Shown here: in pieces, positions 30,972 through 39,913 of the stretch
Numbering within the stretch: position 1 is the first letter of the stretch
Layout: every line of letters starts with the position of its first letter
Assembly: GCF_007970665.1 (NCBI RefSeq)
Contig: NZ_CP042430.1
Span: forward strand, 1,736,001-1,800,000
From: Baekduia soli
GTDB taxonomy: Bacteria; Actinomycetota; Thermoleophilia; Solirubrobacterales; Solirubrobacteraceae
Length of the DNA stretch: 64,000 bases
Direction: 5' to 3'
The notes under the pieces: model-generated
Seen by the model: the letters and a program-made list of their open reading frames with translations, nothing else
The model's database searches: none
Told to the model about the DNA's origin: nothing
Made by a program: the position numbers and the translations under genes

Positions 30972-32320
30972 GGCGCCCGGCGCAGCCAGCGGCCCGTGCC
31001 GGGCGCGGCGACGACGCGGCCGTCCTCGAAGACCGGCCGGCCCCGCAGCCAGGTGGCCTGGACGCGGCCCACGAGCGCCATGCCGTCGAACGGGCTCCAG
31101 CGCGCGGCGGTCACCGAGTCGGCGGCGCGGAAGACCGCGGGCTCGCGCGCGTCGAAGACCACCAGGTCGGCGTCCATGCCCTCGGCGAGGCGCCCCTTGC
31201 GGTCGCCGAGCCCGAACAGCGCCGCGGGCGCGGAGGTCATGAGGGCCACGAGGCCGGGCAGCGCCACGCCCTGGCCCTCCGCCGCGGTCAGCACGACGCC
31301 CAGCAGCGACTCCAGCCCGGGCATCCCCGCCGCGGCGCGCAGCATCGCGGCCTGCTTGGTCGCCGGCGGCCACGCCGCGTGGTCGGTGGAGATCGTCGCG
31401 ACGCGCCCGGCGCGCACGTCCTCCCACAGCGCCAGCCGCGCGGCGGCGTCGCGGATCGGCGGGTTGACCTTGGCCGCCGAGCCCAGCCGCGCGACGTCGT
31501 CCTCGTCGAGCGCGAGGTAGTGCGCGCACGTCTCGCCCGTCACGTCGGCGCCCAGCGCCCGGTAGCCGGCGATGAGCTCGAACACGCGGGGATGGGTGCA
31601 GTGCGCGAGGTGCAGCCGCGCGCCCGACCACAGCGCCAGCTCCAGGGCCTTGGCCGCAGAGGCGGTCTCCGAGACCGGGGGATGCGTGCGGCCGTGCGCG
31701 CGCGGGTCGTCCTCGGCGGCCGTGCCGAGCACCCGCCCGAGCACGGACTCGACGACCTCCTGCAGCTCGCTGTGCAGCACGACCGGGACGCCCGTCGGCG
31801 CCAGGCGCTCGAAGGCCTCGAGCAGGTCGCCGTCGTCGATGCGCGGGAAGCGCCGGGCGTCGTATTCGTAGGACGAGAACTTGAACGCGCACACACCACC
31901 CTCGACGAGCTCGTCGATCGCCGCCACGCCCCCGGTCTTGGCGATCGTGCCGTACAGCCCCACGTCGACGACGGCCTGCTCGCCGACCTGGCCGATCTTC
32001 TGCGCCAGCCGGGCGGCGCCCATCACCGGCTCGGCGCGGTCGTAGGGCATGTCGACGATCGTCGTGACCCCGCCCGCGGCGGCCGCCGCGGTCGTCGTGG
32101 CGATCGACTCGGTCTCGAAGCTGCCGGCGTGGACGTGGGTGTCGACGAGGCCGGGCAGGACGAGGCGGCCCGGGTGGTCGTGCACCACCGTCGCCTGGGC
32201 CGGGGCGCCCGGCGGCAGGATCGCCGCGATCCGCCCGTCGCGGACCGCCACCGACCCGCCCTCCAGCACACGGTCGGGCAGGACGACGTCGCCGCCGACG
32301 ATCAGGTCGTAGGGCGCCAC
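30968..32320 (-). CDS. Cyclic amidohydrolase, allantoinase-like
   Basis: This 450-residue protein has DTHVHAG, the carboxylysine segment CAFKFSSYEYD, the metal His in HLAHCTHP, ETCAHYL, and STDHAAW, with a C-terminal LAEGMDADLVVFD strand. The layout is that of allantoinase/dihydroorotase-type amidohydrolases, which would open allantoin to allantoate or a related ureide. It starts at GTG 32320, only 3 bases after the TatD stop, as the last gene of a three-gene operon. Its 3' end overlaps the convergent cysteine hydrolase by 4 bases. With an M20 allantoate/carbamoyl hydrolase nearby, allantoin use is plausible. Confidence 0.8.
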   Translation of the reverse strand: MAPYDLIVGGDVVLPDRVLEGGSVAVRDGRIAAILPPGAPAQATVVHDHPGRLVLPGLVDTHVHAGSFETESIATTTAAAAAGGVTTIVDMPYDRAEPVMGAARLAQKIGQVGEQAVVDVGLYGTIAKTGGVAAIDELVEGGVCAFKFSSYEYDARRFPRIDDGDLLEAFERLAPTGVPVVLHSELQEVVESVLGRVLGTAAEDDPRAHGRTHPPVSETASAAKALELALWSGARLHLAHCTHPRVFELIAGYRALGADVTGETCAHYLALDEDDVARLGSAAKVNPPIRDAAARLALWEDVRAGRVATISTDHAAWPPATKQAAMLRAAAGMPGLESLLGVVLTAAEGQGVALPGLVALMTSAPAALFGLGDRKGRLAEGMDADLVVFDAREPAVFRAADSVTAARWSPFDGMALVGRVQATWLRGRPVFEDGRVVAAPGTGRWLRRAP

Positions 32321-32323
32321 GGG

Positions 32324-33142
32324 TCAGGCCGGCGTCCGCACGGTCCGCAGGACCCGGTCGACGTTGGCGGTGGCGGCGCCCAGCAGCGCCTCGGGCTCCA
32401 CGCCGCGTACGCGGGCGATCGCGGCGCCGATCGCGATGAGGTCGGCCGGGGCGCTGCGCGTGGACGCGTGGCCGTGGTACGGCAGCCACGGCGCGTCGGA
32501 CTCGACGAGCAGCAGCTCGGGCGGGATCGCGCGCACGGTCTCGTGCCACGCCCCGGCGGCCCCGGGGAACGTGACGCTGGAGCCGACGGAGAACCCGAAC
32601 CCCAGCGCGGCGTAGGCCTCCACGTCGGCCGGGGTGCCCTCGAAGAACTGCACGCAGCCGCCGACCTCCTCCATGCCCTCCTCGGCCAGGACGCGGGTCG
32701 TCGTCGCGTGGGCGCCGCGGCTGTGCAGGATCACCGGCAGCCCGAGCCGGCGCGCCATCTGCAGCTGGTCGCGGAAGACGCGCTCCTGGCGGGCTCTCAG
32801 CGCGGGGTCGGCGTAGGAGAGCCCCAGCCACGAGTTGTCGACGAAGTCCAGGCCGATCTCGCCGACGGCCACGACGTCGTCGGCGCCGGCGAGCGCCTCC
32901 AGCTCGGCGACGGGCGCGCCGTCCGGGAAGTCCTGGGCATTCCACGGGTGCAGGCCCACCGCGGCCAGGACGGGCTCGTGGGCGGCCGCGATCCCGGTGC
33001 CGCGCCGCGAGGTGGCCACGTCCATGCCGACGGTGATCAGCAGCACGACGCCCGCGGCGCGGGCGTCGGCCAGCACGCCGATCAGCTCGTCGTCGGAGAA
33101 CGCGTCGAGGTGGCAGTGGGCGTCGACGATGCGCGGGGCCAT
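32324..33142 (-). CDS. TatD-family metal-dependent hydrolase
   Basis: This 272-residue TIM-barrel hydrolase has DAHCHLD at the N-terminus, GLHPWN, VGEIGLDF, VILHSRGA, and VESDAPWL near the C-terminus, as in TatD DNases and related amidohydrolases. Family members cleave phosphodiesters (DNA) or, in some catabolic clusters, act on small metabolites. Its ATG overlaps the stop of the upstream dehydrogenase (TGATG) and it is followed after 3 bases by an allantoinase-like gene, so a catabolic rather than DNA-repair role is possible here. Confidence 0.75.
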   Translation of the reverse strand: MAPRIVDAHCHLDAFSDDELIGVLADARAAGVVLLITVGMDVATSRRGTGIAAAHEPVLAAVGLHPWNAQDFPDGAPVAELEALAGADDVVAVGEIGLDFVDNSWLGLSYADPALRARQERVFRDQLQMARRLGLPVILHSRGAHATTTRVLAEEGMEEVGGCVQFFEGTPADVEAYAALGFGFSVGSSVTFPGAAGAWHETVRAIPPELLLVESDAPWLPYHGHASTRSAPADLIAIGAAIARVRGVEPEALLGAATANVDRVLRTVRTPA

Positions 33143-34149
33143 CAGGTGTAGTCCAGGGTGACGGCGAGCGTCTGCTCGGGGTGCTCGTCCAGGAGCCGGA
33201 ACGCGTCCGGGGCCTGCGCGAACGGGATGCGGTGGCTGATCATCTCCTCGGGGTGCAGCGTCGGCAGGAGCTCGAGCGCGGTCTGCAGCTTGCGGCCCAG
33301 GTCCCAGCGGGGCTGCAGGCCGGAGCCGGCGTACAGGACGCTGGAGCTCACGAGCTTGAGGCGCTGGGAGTAGAACTGCGGCGCGAGGACGAGCGGGATC
33401 TCCTTGGCGCCGTACCAGCCCACGACGCAGACCGTCGCCTCCAGGCCGCTGCAGTCGATCGCGAGCTGCAGCCCCGACGCCGCGCCGCTGGCCTCGATGC
33501 TGATGTCGCTGCCACGGCCGTCGGAGGCCTCCAGCACGGCGGCGACCGCGCCGGCCGGTTCCACGGCGACGTCGGCCCCGAGGCGCAGCGCGATGTCGCG
33601 CCGGTGGGCGTAGGGGTCGACGACGACCAGCCGCCCGGCGGTGCGCCGCGCCAGCAGCGCGCAGAACATCCCGACGATGCCCAGCCCGGTGACCACGACG
33701 ACGTCGCCGAGGCGGACCGGGACGTCGAGCAGCGCGGTGAGCGCGACGTCGACGTTGTTGCCCAGGACCGCGATCTCCGGAGGGTCGAACTCCGGGATCC
33801 GGTCGACGAGCTCGGGGTCGGTGGCGTCGATCGTGTAGACGTCCTGGTGGGGGAAGCGGCAGAACACGAGCTCGCCGCCGCTGAAGCCCGAGTCGCGCCC
33901 GGCGTCGATCACGCGCCCGACGCTCTGGTAGCCGTACTTGACCGGGAGGTCCCAGCGCCCCTCGCACGTCGACGGCGTCATGGCCTGCCCGCCGGGCCCC
34001 AGGCCGTGGTAGAGCACCATCTCGGTCCCGCTGCTGATGCCCGAGGCGATGGCGCGGACGCGGATCTCGCCCGGTCCGGGGTCCGGGGCCGTGGTGGGGC
34101 GCAGCTCCGCCACTCCGGGGCTGGGGATCCACAGGGCCTTCGCGTCCAC
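33142..34149 (-). CDS. Medium-chain dehydrogenase/reductase lacking the structural zinc cysteines
   Basis: This 335-residue MDR protein has an N-terminal GroES-like domain and a Rossmann domain with [14 protein letters not shown] (about 155-168) and an acidic VVVDPY turn favouring NAD. The usual catalytic Cys (ICGSD) reads ISSGTE, and the four structural cysteines are missing. It therefore resembles the BchC/zinc-independent branch. GTG 34149 is preceded by GAGGAGG. It leads an operon with TatD and an allantoinase-like enzyme. The substrate is unknown. Confidence 0.72.
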   Translation of the reverse strand: MDAKALWIPSPGVAELRPTTAPDPGPGEIRVRAIASGISSGTEMVLYHGLGPGGQAMTPSTCEGRWDLPVKYGYQSVGRVIDAGRDSGFSGGELVFCRFPHQDVYTIDATDPELVDRIPEFDPPEIAVLGNNVDVALTALLDVPVRLGDVVVVTGLGIVGMFCALLARRTAGRLVVVDPYAHRRDIALRLGADVAVEPAGAVAAVLEASDGRGSDISIEASGAASGLQLAIDCSGLEATVCVVGWYGAKEIPLVLAPQFYSQRLKLVSSSVLYAGSGLQPRWDLGRKLQTALELLPTLHPEEMISHRIPFAQAPDAFRLLDEHPEQTLAVTLDYT

Positions 34150-34256
34150 GGCTCCTCCTCGTCGCGTGCCGGCACCCGATGCGCCGTGCGCCGTGGCGCA
34201 TCATGACGCGGCGCGGCCGCCGGCGGGAGATCGGCGCCTATGATGCGGGCCGCCCG

Positions 34257-35479
34257 ATGCTGCGCATCGACCCCCAGCGGATGCTGCGCGACCTGCGCGA
34301 GCTCGCGACCTTCGGCGCGCTGCACCCCGGCGTCGACCGCCGCGCGTTCGGCGACGCCGACCGGGCGGCGCGCGCGTGGCTGGCCGGCCGGCTGGCCGAC
34401 GCGGGCCTTGACGTGACCGTCGACGACGTGGGCAACGTCGTCGGCCGCACCCCCGGGGTGGCGCGCGCGGTGCTCGTCGGCTCCCACAGCGACAGCGTGC
34501 CCGCCGGCGGCTGGCTGGACGGCGCGCTCGGCGTCATCGGCGCGCTCGAGGTGGCGCGGGCCTTCGCCGCCCGCGGGGCAGGGGGACCGGCGTCGGCGTC
34601 GACGTCGTGTCCTTCGCCGACGAGGAGGGCACGTTCCTGGCCACCCTGGGCAGCACCGCGTTCTGCGGCGAGCTGACCGGCGAGGCCGTGCAGGCCGCGC
34701 GCGACGCGGCCGGCCGGGCGCTGCCCGAGGCGCTGGCGGCGGCCGGGTACGCCGGCCGGCCGCCGGCCCGGCTGGACCGCGACCGCCACGTCGGCTTCCT
34801 CGAGCTGCACATCGAGCAGGGGCCACGGCTGGAGGCCGCCGGCGTGCGCATCGGCGTGGTGACCGGCATCGCCGGCATGCGCCGGCGCGTCGTCGCGTTC
34901 ACCGGCCGCGCCGACCACGCGGGCACCACGCCGATGGGCCGCCGGCGCGACGCGGGCGCCGCGCTCGTGCGCCACGCCGCGGCCGTCGGCGACGTCATCG
35001 CGGCCCACGGCGGCCCCGACACCGTGTGGAACATCGGCCGGATCGCGCTGGAACCGGGGGCCAGCAACGTCGTGCCCGGCCGGGCCGAGCTGCTGCTGGA
35101 GCACCGCGACCTCGATGACGCCGTGATGGACGGCGTCAACGCCGCGCTGGAGGCGCTCGAGGCGCAGACGGCCGCCGCCACGGGCATCGGGGTGCAGGGC
35201 ACGACGGTCGCGGCCCGCCGCGGCGCGGCGACCGACGCCCGGCTGGCGGGCCTGCTGGAGGCCGCCGCCGCCGAGCACGGCGCGAGCTCGGTGCGGATGC
35301 CCAGCGGCGCGGGCCACGACGCCCGCGTGCTCGGCCGTCACGTGCCCGCCGCGATGCTCTTCGTGCCGAGCATCGGCGGCCGCAGCCACGATGTGGCCGA
35401 GGACACCGCCGAGGACGACCTGGTCCTCGGCGTGCAGGTCCTGGCGACCGCGGTCGGCGCCCTGCTCGACCAGGCCTAG
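34257..35479 (+). pseudogene. M20-family allantoate/N-carbamoyl-amino-acid amidohydrolase, frameshifted
   Basis: This is a zinc amidohydrolase of about 407 residues. The 5' part from ATG 34257 ([17 protein letters not shown], then [15 protein letters not shown] with metal His/Asp) runs out of frame at a G-run near 34580-34586. The 3' part ([46 protein letters not shown]) continues one frame earlier to the TAG at 35479. Adding one G to the G5 run restores one uninterrupted enzyme, so this is probably an assembly error. Homologues hydrolyse allantoate, ureidoglycolate or N-carbamoyl-amino acids to ammonia and CO2. It sits among three cyclic amidohydrolases. A TATGAT box lies at 34239-34244. Confidence 0.8.
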
Positions 35480-35679
35480 TCGCGCAGCACGACCTCGGCG
35501 TCCAGCGCCACCGGGACCTTGATCCACTGCACGTCGGAGTCCTCGACGAACGCCAGCATCTCGTCGCGCCCCAGGAACGGCCGGTCGATGCGCGTCACGG
35601 TCAGGTCGATGGCCCGCGCCGTGATGCGGTCGCCGGGCCGCACCTCCGTCGCGGGCACCGTCCGCGCCCCGTCGCTCAC
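35476..35679 (-). CDS. 67-residue conserved-looking protein, unknown function
   Basis: This short protein starts at GTG 35679, overlapping the glutathione peroxidase stop (GTGA). It reads as one beta-rich domain with VRPGDRITARAIDLTVTRIDRPFLG and DVQWIKVPVALDAEVVLRD. The strand pattern would suit a small beta barrel. It is the last gene of the amidase-oxidase-hydantoinase-peroxidase operon, and its end overlaps the convergent M20 gene by 4 bases. I do not recognise the family; overlap with both neighbours and operon position argue that it is real. Confidence 0.5.
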   Translation of the reverse strand: MSDGARTVPATEVRPGDRITARAIDLTVTRIDRPFLGRDEMLAFVEDSDVQWIKVPVALDAEVVLRD

Positions 35680-36170
35680 GGCAGGACGCCCTCGATCGCG
35701 GTCACGACCTCGTCGGACTCCGGGTCGACCGTCGGCCGGAAGCGCGCGACGACCTCGCCGGAGGGCGCGACGAGGAACTTCTCGAAGTTCCACTCCACCT
35801 CGCCGGCCTGGCCGGCGGCGTCGGGCGCCTCGGTCAGCCGGGCGTACAGCGGGTGGCGGCGCACGCCGTTGACCTCGAGCTTGGCGGTCAGCGGGAACGT
35901 CGTGCCGTAGGTCGCCGAGCAGAACTGGTGGATCTCCTCCGCGCTGCCCGGCTCCTGCTCGGCGAACTGGTTCGACGGCACGCCGAGCACGGTGAACCCG
36001 CGGTCGCGGTAGCGCTGCTGGAGGCGCTCGAGGCCCTCGTACTGCGGCGTGAGGCCGCAGCGCGAGGCGACGTTGACCACGAGGACGGCGCGGCCCTCGA
36101 AGTCGGCGGCGGGCAGCGAGCCCCCGGTCAGCGAGGGCAGGTCGTCGCGGAACGGCGTCATGGCGCTCAC
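35676..36170 (-). CDS. Glutathione peroxidase family (thioredoxin/mycothiol-dependent peroxidase)
   Basis: This protein of about 164 residues has the GPx signatures NVASRCGLTPQYEGLERL with peroxidatic Cys38, GVPSNQFAEQEPG with the catalytic Gln, and WNFEKFLV with the Trp/Asn pair. It reduces peroxides with low-molecular thiols or thioredoxin. The start is GTG 36170, which overlaps the hydantoinase TGA; ATG 36161 in the same frame is possible. Its place in the operon with a FAD oxidase suggests it detoxifies the hydrogen peroxide that oxidase would release. Confidence 0.88.
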   Translation of the reverse strand: MSAMTPFRDDLPSLTGGSLPAADFEGRAVLVVNVASRCGLTPQYEGLERLQQRYRDRGFTVLGVPSNQFAEQEPGSAEEIHQFCSATYGTTFPLTAKLEVNGVRRHPLYARLTEAPDAAGQAGEVEWNFEKFLVAPSGEVVARFRPTVDPESDEVVTAIEGVLP

Positions 36171-37666
36171 GCCGCCGCCGGGGCCGGGGCCGGGGCGCCC
36201 GGAGCGGTGATGCTGGGGTCCAGCGGGTTGGCGGTGACGTGCGGGGCCAGCGTGCGCTCGATGAAGTGCCCGCCCGTCGTGCTGCCGACGTAGTTGCCCC
36301 GGTCGATGAGGACCTCGCCGCGGCGCAGCACGTCGCGGACCTTGCCGGTCATCTCCTGGCCGTCCCAACACGAGTAGGGCACGCTCATGTGCAGCTCGCG
36401 CCAGTCCACCGTCCACTGCCTGGCGGGGTCGAACACCACGACGTCGGCGTCGGCGCCGACCGCGATCTCGCCCTTGGCGGGCGCCAGCCCCATGAGCTGG
36501 GCCGGGTTGGTGGCGATGAGCTGCACCCAGCGCGATGCCGAGCAGCGCCCGGTCGCCACGGCCATGGAGTACAACAGCTCGACGCGCAGCTCGACGGCCG
36601 ACTGGCCGGCCTGCATGCTGTCCTGGGTCGTGCCCATCTTCTCCATGCGGTCCTCGAGCGTCGTCGAGCAGTGGTCGGTGGCCACGACCTGCAGGCGGTC
36701 GTCCAGGATGGCCTCCCACAGCTGCTCGCGGTCGGCGGGGAACTTCGGCACCGGAAAGTTGTTGTACAACAGCCCGCGCGGGCCCCAGGCCTTGCCGTCG
36801 ACGATGAGCGGCGTCTCGTCGCGCATGTTCTCCTGGGTCCAGCTCAGGTAGGCCGACAGCGTCTCGCCGTACATCGGCAGGCCGCGCGAGCGGGCCTCGG
36901 CGATCGCGTCGACCGCTGCGCCGGCGGCCACGTGCAGGACGTAGAGCGGGGAGCCTGCGCGCTCGGCCAGGAACAGCGCGCGGCGCACCGCGGCCTCCTC
37001 GACGAGCGGCCCGCGCGTCTCGGAGACGTAGGAGGCGTGCTGCTTGCCCTCGCGCTTGTACTTCTCGTGCAGCCAGTTGGCGATCGCGTCGTCCTCGGCG
37101 TGCACGAGGCTCAGCCCGCCGTGCTCGGCGACCTCGCACATCGCGCCGTAGCGGCGGCCGTCGTCCGACATCCAGCCGTAGGTCATCATCGTCTTGATCG
37201 TCGGGCAGCCCGCGCGGATGACGTCGCCGATCTGCTCGATGTCCTCGAAGGAGAACTCGCGGGTGAGGATCGTGTGCAGGCTCCAGTCGGTGGCCATCGA
37301 GCCGTCGAGGAACGCGCGCCGGTCGGCGAGCGTGTCGAGCGGGCCCTTGGTCTCCTGGAACGCGAAGTCGATCACGGTGGTCGTGCCGCCGTGCACGGCG
37401 GCCGCGCTGTACTCCGGGCCCTCCGTGACGAGCAGGCCCTGGAAGTCCATGCCGTAGTGGACATGGGGATCGATGGCGCCGGGGACGACGAGGCATCCCG
37501 TCGCGTCGATCGTCCGCTTCGCCGGCCCGGCCGTGCCCGGCTCGTGCAGGCCGGAGATGCGCTCGCCGTCGATGCTCACGTCGAGCGCCCGCTCGTCGCG
37601 CGGGCCCACGACCGTGCCGCCGGCGATGACGACGTCGTGGACGGGTGCGTCGGTGCTGCTGGTCAT
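36167..37666 (-). CDS. D-hydantoinase/dihydropyrimidinase
   Basis: This 499-residue zinc hydrolase is typical of dihydropyrimidinases. It has DPHVHYGMDF, the carboxylated-lysine motif CPTIKTMMTYGWM, LVHAEDDAI, LYVLHVAA, VVATDHCS with the catalytic Asp, and GEIAVGADADVVVFD. It opens 5,6-dihydrouracil or 5-substituted hydantoins to N-carbamoyl products. AGGAGG precedes ATG 37666, which overlaps the upstream oxidase stop (ATGA). A Pro/Ala-rich tail ends the protein. Within the operon it would feed the nearby carbamoyl hydrolases (M20 and cysteine hydrolase). Confidence 0.87.
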   Translation of the reverse strand: MTSSTDAPVHDVVIAGGTVVGPRDERALDVSIDGERISGLHEPGTAGPAKRTIDATGCLVVPGAIDPHVHYGMDFQGLLVTEGPEYSAAAVHGGTTTVIDFAFQETKGPLDTLADRRAFLDGSMATDWSLHTILTREFSFEDIEQIGDVIRAGCPTIKTMMTYGWMSDDGRRYGAMCEVAEHGGLSLVHAEDDAIANWLHEKYKREGKQHASYVSETRGPLVEEAAVRRALFLAERAGSPLYVLHVAAGAAVDAIAEARSRGLPMYGETLSAYLSWTQENMRDETPLIVDGKAWGPRGLLYNNFPVPKFPADREQLWEAILDDRLQVVATDHCSTTLEDRMEKMGTTQDSMQAGQSAVELRVELLYSMAVATGRCSASRWVQLIATNPAQLMGLAPAKGEIAVGADADVVVFDPARQWTVDWRELHMSVPYSCWDGQEMTGKVRDVLRRGEVLIDRGNYVGSTTGGHFIERTLAPHVTANPLDPSITAPGAPAPAPAAA

Positions 37667-38793
37667 GCCGCCTCCTGGAAGCGCGCCGGCGCGTAGCGCG
37701 CCAGCACCTCGGATTGCCGGTGGTCGATGAGCTCCTCGGCGACGAGGCGACCGAGGACCGCTGCGAGGGTGACGCCGCTGTGGGTGGCGACGACGTAGAG
37801 GCCGTCGCGCGCCAGGCCGACCACGGGCCGGTGGTCGGCGGGCAGGGCGCGCAGCCCGAGGCGCGCGCTCTGCACCTGCGCGGCGCCCGCGCCGCGCAGC
37901 CGCGCGCGCACCAGGGCGACGAGCTCCTCGCTGAGCGTGGGCGGGGCGGCGGTCGCCAGCTGCTCGCGCACGCGCGCGTCGATCGCGTCGCTGTGCAGCA
38001 GCAGGCGGCCCGCCCCGTCGGGGCGCAGCATGAGGCCGTCGCCCATGACGACGCCCCGCAGGCGCGCGGGCACGGGCGTGGTGAGCACGAGCAGGCCGAC
38101 GGCGGGGGAGTCGGCCGGCTCGGCGTCCACCATCGGGACGTCGATGCCGGCGGGGGCCAGCAGCTCCTGCGTGAAGCGCCCGACGCAGCTGACCACGACG
38201 TCGGCGGGCAGCCTCTGGCCGCCCTCCAGCTCCACGCCGGTGACGGCCTCGCCGTCTCGCAGCAGCCCGGTGACGCGCGTGCCCTCGCGCACGGTCAGCC
38301 CGGCGTCGCGCCCGAGGGCGAGCAGGTCGCCCAGGGCGGCGACGGGCTGCAGGTAGCCCTCCGTCGGGAAGTGCCAGAGCGTCCCGGCCGCGTCGTCGGT
38401 GACCAGGTCGGGCTCCAGCAGGGCGGCCTGCGCGGGCGTGACCGCCTGCACCGGGTGGCCGAGGTCGCGCAGCAGCCCGACGTGGCGCTCGAGCGTGGCC
38501 TGGGCGGCGGGCTCGTCCTCCCACATGATCGTGCCGGTCAGCGCCAGCCACGACGGGTCGCCCAGCTCGGCGCCGAGCTCGCGCCAGGCGGGGTGCGAGT
38601 CCACGTTGATGTCCAGGTAGGACTCCAGGCCGGGGTGGCTGGCGTCGATCCAGGCGAACGACGAGCCGCTCGTGCCGCTGCCCGGCGTCGCGGCCTCGAT
38701 CAGGGTGACCGCGGCGCCGCGCTGGGCCAGCCGCAGGGCGACGACCGAGCCGACGATGCCCGCGCCGACGACGATGATCCGCTGGTGGGCCAC
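37663..38793 (-). CDS. FAD-dependent D-amino-acid/sarcosine oxidase-like enzyme (DAO family)
   Basis: This 376-residue flavoprotein starts with the Rossmann motif IIVVGAGIVGSVVALRLAQRG (residues about 5-25) and LIEAATPGSGTSG. It has a DAO-family middle part and ends with the FAD-binding VVATHSGVTLAAVLGRLVAEEL. It should oxidise a secondary or D-amino acid (sarcosine, glycine, D-amino acids) to the imine with hydrogen peroxide or quinone reduction. GTG 38793 starts just before the FAD motif, 4 bases after the amidase stop; the longer upstream frame is not family-like. If the neighbouring amidase makes sarcosine, this enzyme could demethylate it. Confidence 0.8.
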   Translation of the reverse strand: MAHQRIIVVGAGIVGSVVALRLAQRGAAVTLIEAATPGSGTSGSSFAWIDASHPGLESYLDINVDSHPAWRELGAELGDPSWLALTGTIMWEDEPAAQATLERHVGLLRDLGHPVQAVTPAQAALLEPDLVTDDAAGTLWHFPTEGYLQPVAALGDLLALGRDAGLTVREGTRVTGLLRDGEAVTGVELEGGQRLPADVVVSCVGRFTQELLAPAGIDVPMVDAEPADSPAVGLLVLTTPVPARLRGVVMGDGLMLRPDGAGRLLLHSDAIDARVREQLATAAPPTLSEELVALVRARLRGAGAAQVQSARLGLRALPADHRPVVGLARDGLYVVATHSGVTLAAVLGRLVAEELIDHRQSEVLARYAPARFQEAA

Positions 38794-38797
38794 GGGC

Positions 38798-39727
38798 CTA
38801 GGACCCCAGCAGGCTCTTGTCGATCTTGGCCACGAGCGAGTACTGCGGGTCGACCATGTTGCCGACGCGCATCCTGCCCGCATGGGTGAGCAGCTGGTAG
38901 GCCTCGAGCTCCTCGAAGCCGTAGTCGGCCTGCATCCAGCGGATGAGCTCGACCCAGGCGATGCGCGCGGCGTCCTCCATCGGCCGCGCGCTGCCGACGG
39001 TCATGATCTCCGTCGGCGACTCGATGCGCGGCCAGGCGATCGTCGCGCCGGACTCCACGCCGAAGCGCACGCGCACGCGCGCGGTCATCTCGCACGCCAC
39101 CCCGCAGAGCTCGCCGTCGCCCTGGGAGGCGTGGGCGTCGCCCGTGAAGAACCACGCGCCGTCCACGTTGACGGGCAGCCGCACGATGTTGCCCGGGCAG
39201 GTGTCGGGCACGTCCATGTTGCCGCCGAAGGGTCCGGGCGTCAGCGCGCCGATGGCCTCGAGCTCGGGCGCCGTGGCGATCGTGCCGACGAAGGGCCGGT
39301 AGGGCAGGCGGATGCCGCGGGGCAGCTCGACGTGCCCGTCGCGCAGCGGGTACTTGTAGACCTGCTCGGGCAGCGACGGGGTGAGCAGGGCGGTCGCCGA
39401 GGTGCCGGTGAGCCCGCCGAAGTTCGGGATGTGGGCGCTGACGACGAAGTCGCGCGTGGGCTCGATCTCGAGGATCTCGACGGCCAGCGTGTCGCCCTTG
39501 CGGGCGCCCTCGACGACGATCGGCCCGGTCTGCGGGTTCAGGAACGGCATCGTGAGGACCTGGGACGGGAGGTCGTCGACGTCCTGGACGCGCGACTCGA
39601 ACGCGTCCTCGGTGTAGATGTCGACGATCTCGCCCGGCCTGACCGTCGCGACCGGCTCGCCATAGGTCCCGAACACGTAGCTGTACGTGTCGGTCCTGAT
39701 CTCACGGACCCGTCCCTCGTCGCCCAT
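38798..39727 (-). CDS. Acetamidase/formamidase family amidohydrolase
   Basis: This 309-residue protein matches the acetamidase/formamidase family, which hydrolyses short amides to acid and ammonia. Hallmarks are HIPNFGGLTGTS, PGPFGGNMDVPDTCPGNIV and FTGDAHASQGDGELCGVACEM, with conserved His, Asp and Glu residues around a metal site. It is the first gene of a five-gene operon. GAGGGG lies 7 bases before ATG 39727 but is inside a perfect inverted repeat that could hide it. It may liberate ammonia from formamide or another small amide formed in the pathway. Confidence 0.85.
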   Translation of the reverse strand: MGDEGRVREIRTDTYSYVFGTYGEPVATVRPGEIVDIYTEDAFESRVQDVDDLPSQVLTMPFLNPQTGPIVVEGARKGDTLAVEILEIEPTRDFVVSAHIPNFGGLTGTSATALLTPSLPEQVYKYPLRDGHVELPRGIRLPYRPFVGTIATAPELEAIGALTPGPFGGNMDVPDTCPGNIVRLPVNVDGAWFFTGDAHASQGDGELCGVACEMTARVRVRFGVESGATIAWPRIESPTEIMTVGSARPMEDAARIAWVELIRWMQADYGFEELEAYQLLTHAGRMRVGNMVDPQYSLVAKIDKSLLGS

Positions 39728-39734
39728 CAACGCT

Positions 39735-39771
39735 CCCCTCGGTCGTCGGCCGCCGACCGGCCACCGAGGGG
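39735..39771 (-). promoter_or_regulatory. Hairpin sequestering the ribosome-binding site of the amidase operon
   Basis: On the minus-strand mRNA, CCCCUCGGU (39771-39763) pairs perfectly with ACCGAGGGG (39743-39735), which contains the Shine-Dalgarno GAGGGG. The start codon follows 7 bases later. An inner GGUCG/CGACC pair could extend the stem. Such an arrangement can switch translation on and off; it could equally be a DNA operator. Confidence 0.5.
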
Positions 39772-39913
39772 ATGCTTTCACATGTGTCCACGCGCGCCGG
39801 GGCGCCGGGGCCGCTCGGTCGGTGGGTGGCGGCCACGAGGTGGGCGCGACGCAGGCCGGGGGGTCCCAGGATCTCGATGCCGACCTGCCCCCACTGGTCA
39901 CGCCGCCTGGCGA

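Noticed and set aside
36161-36170. ATG 36161 versus GTG 36170 as the GPx start
   Set aside because: GTG 36170 was preferred because it makes the GTGA overlap seen elsewhere in the window; the ATG remains possible and changes only three residues.
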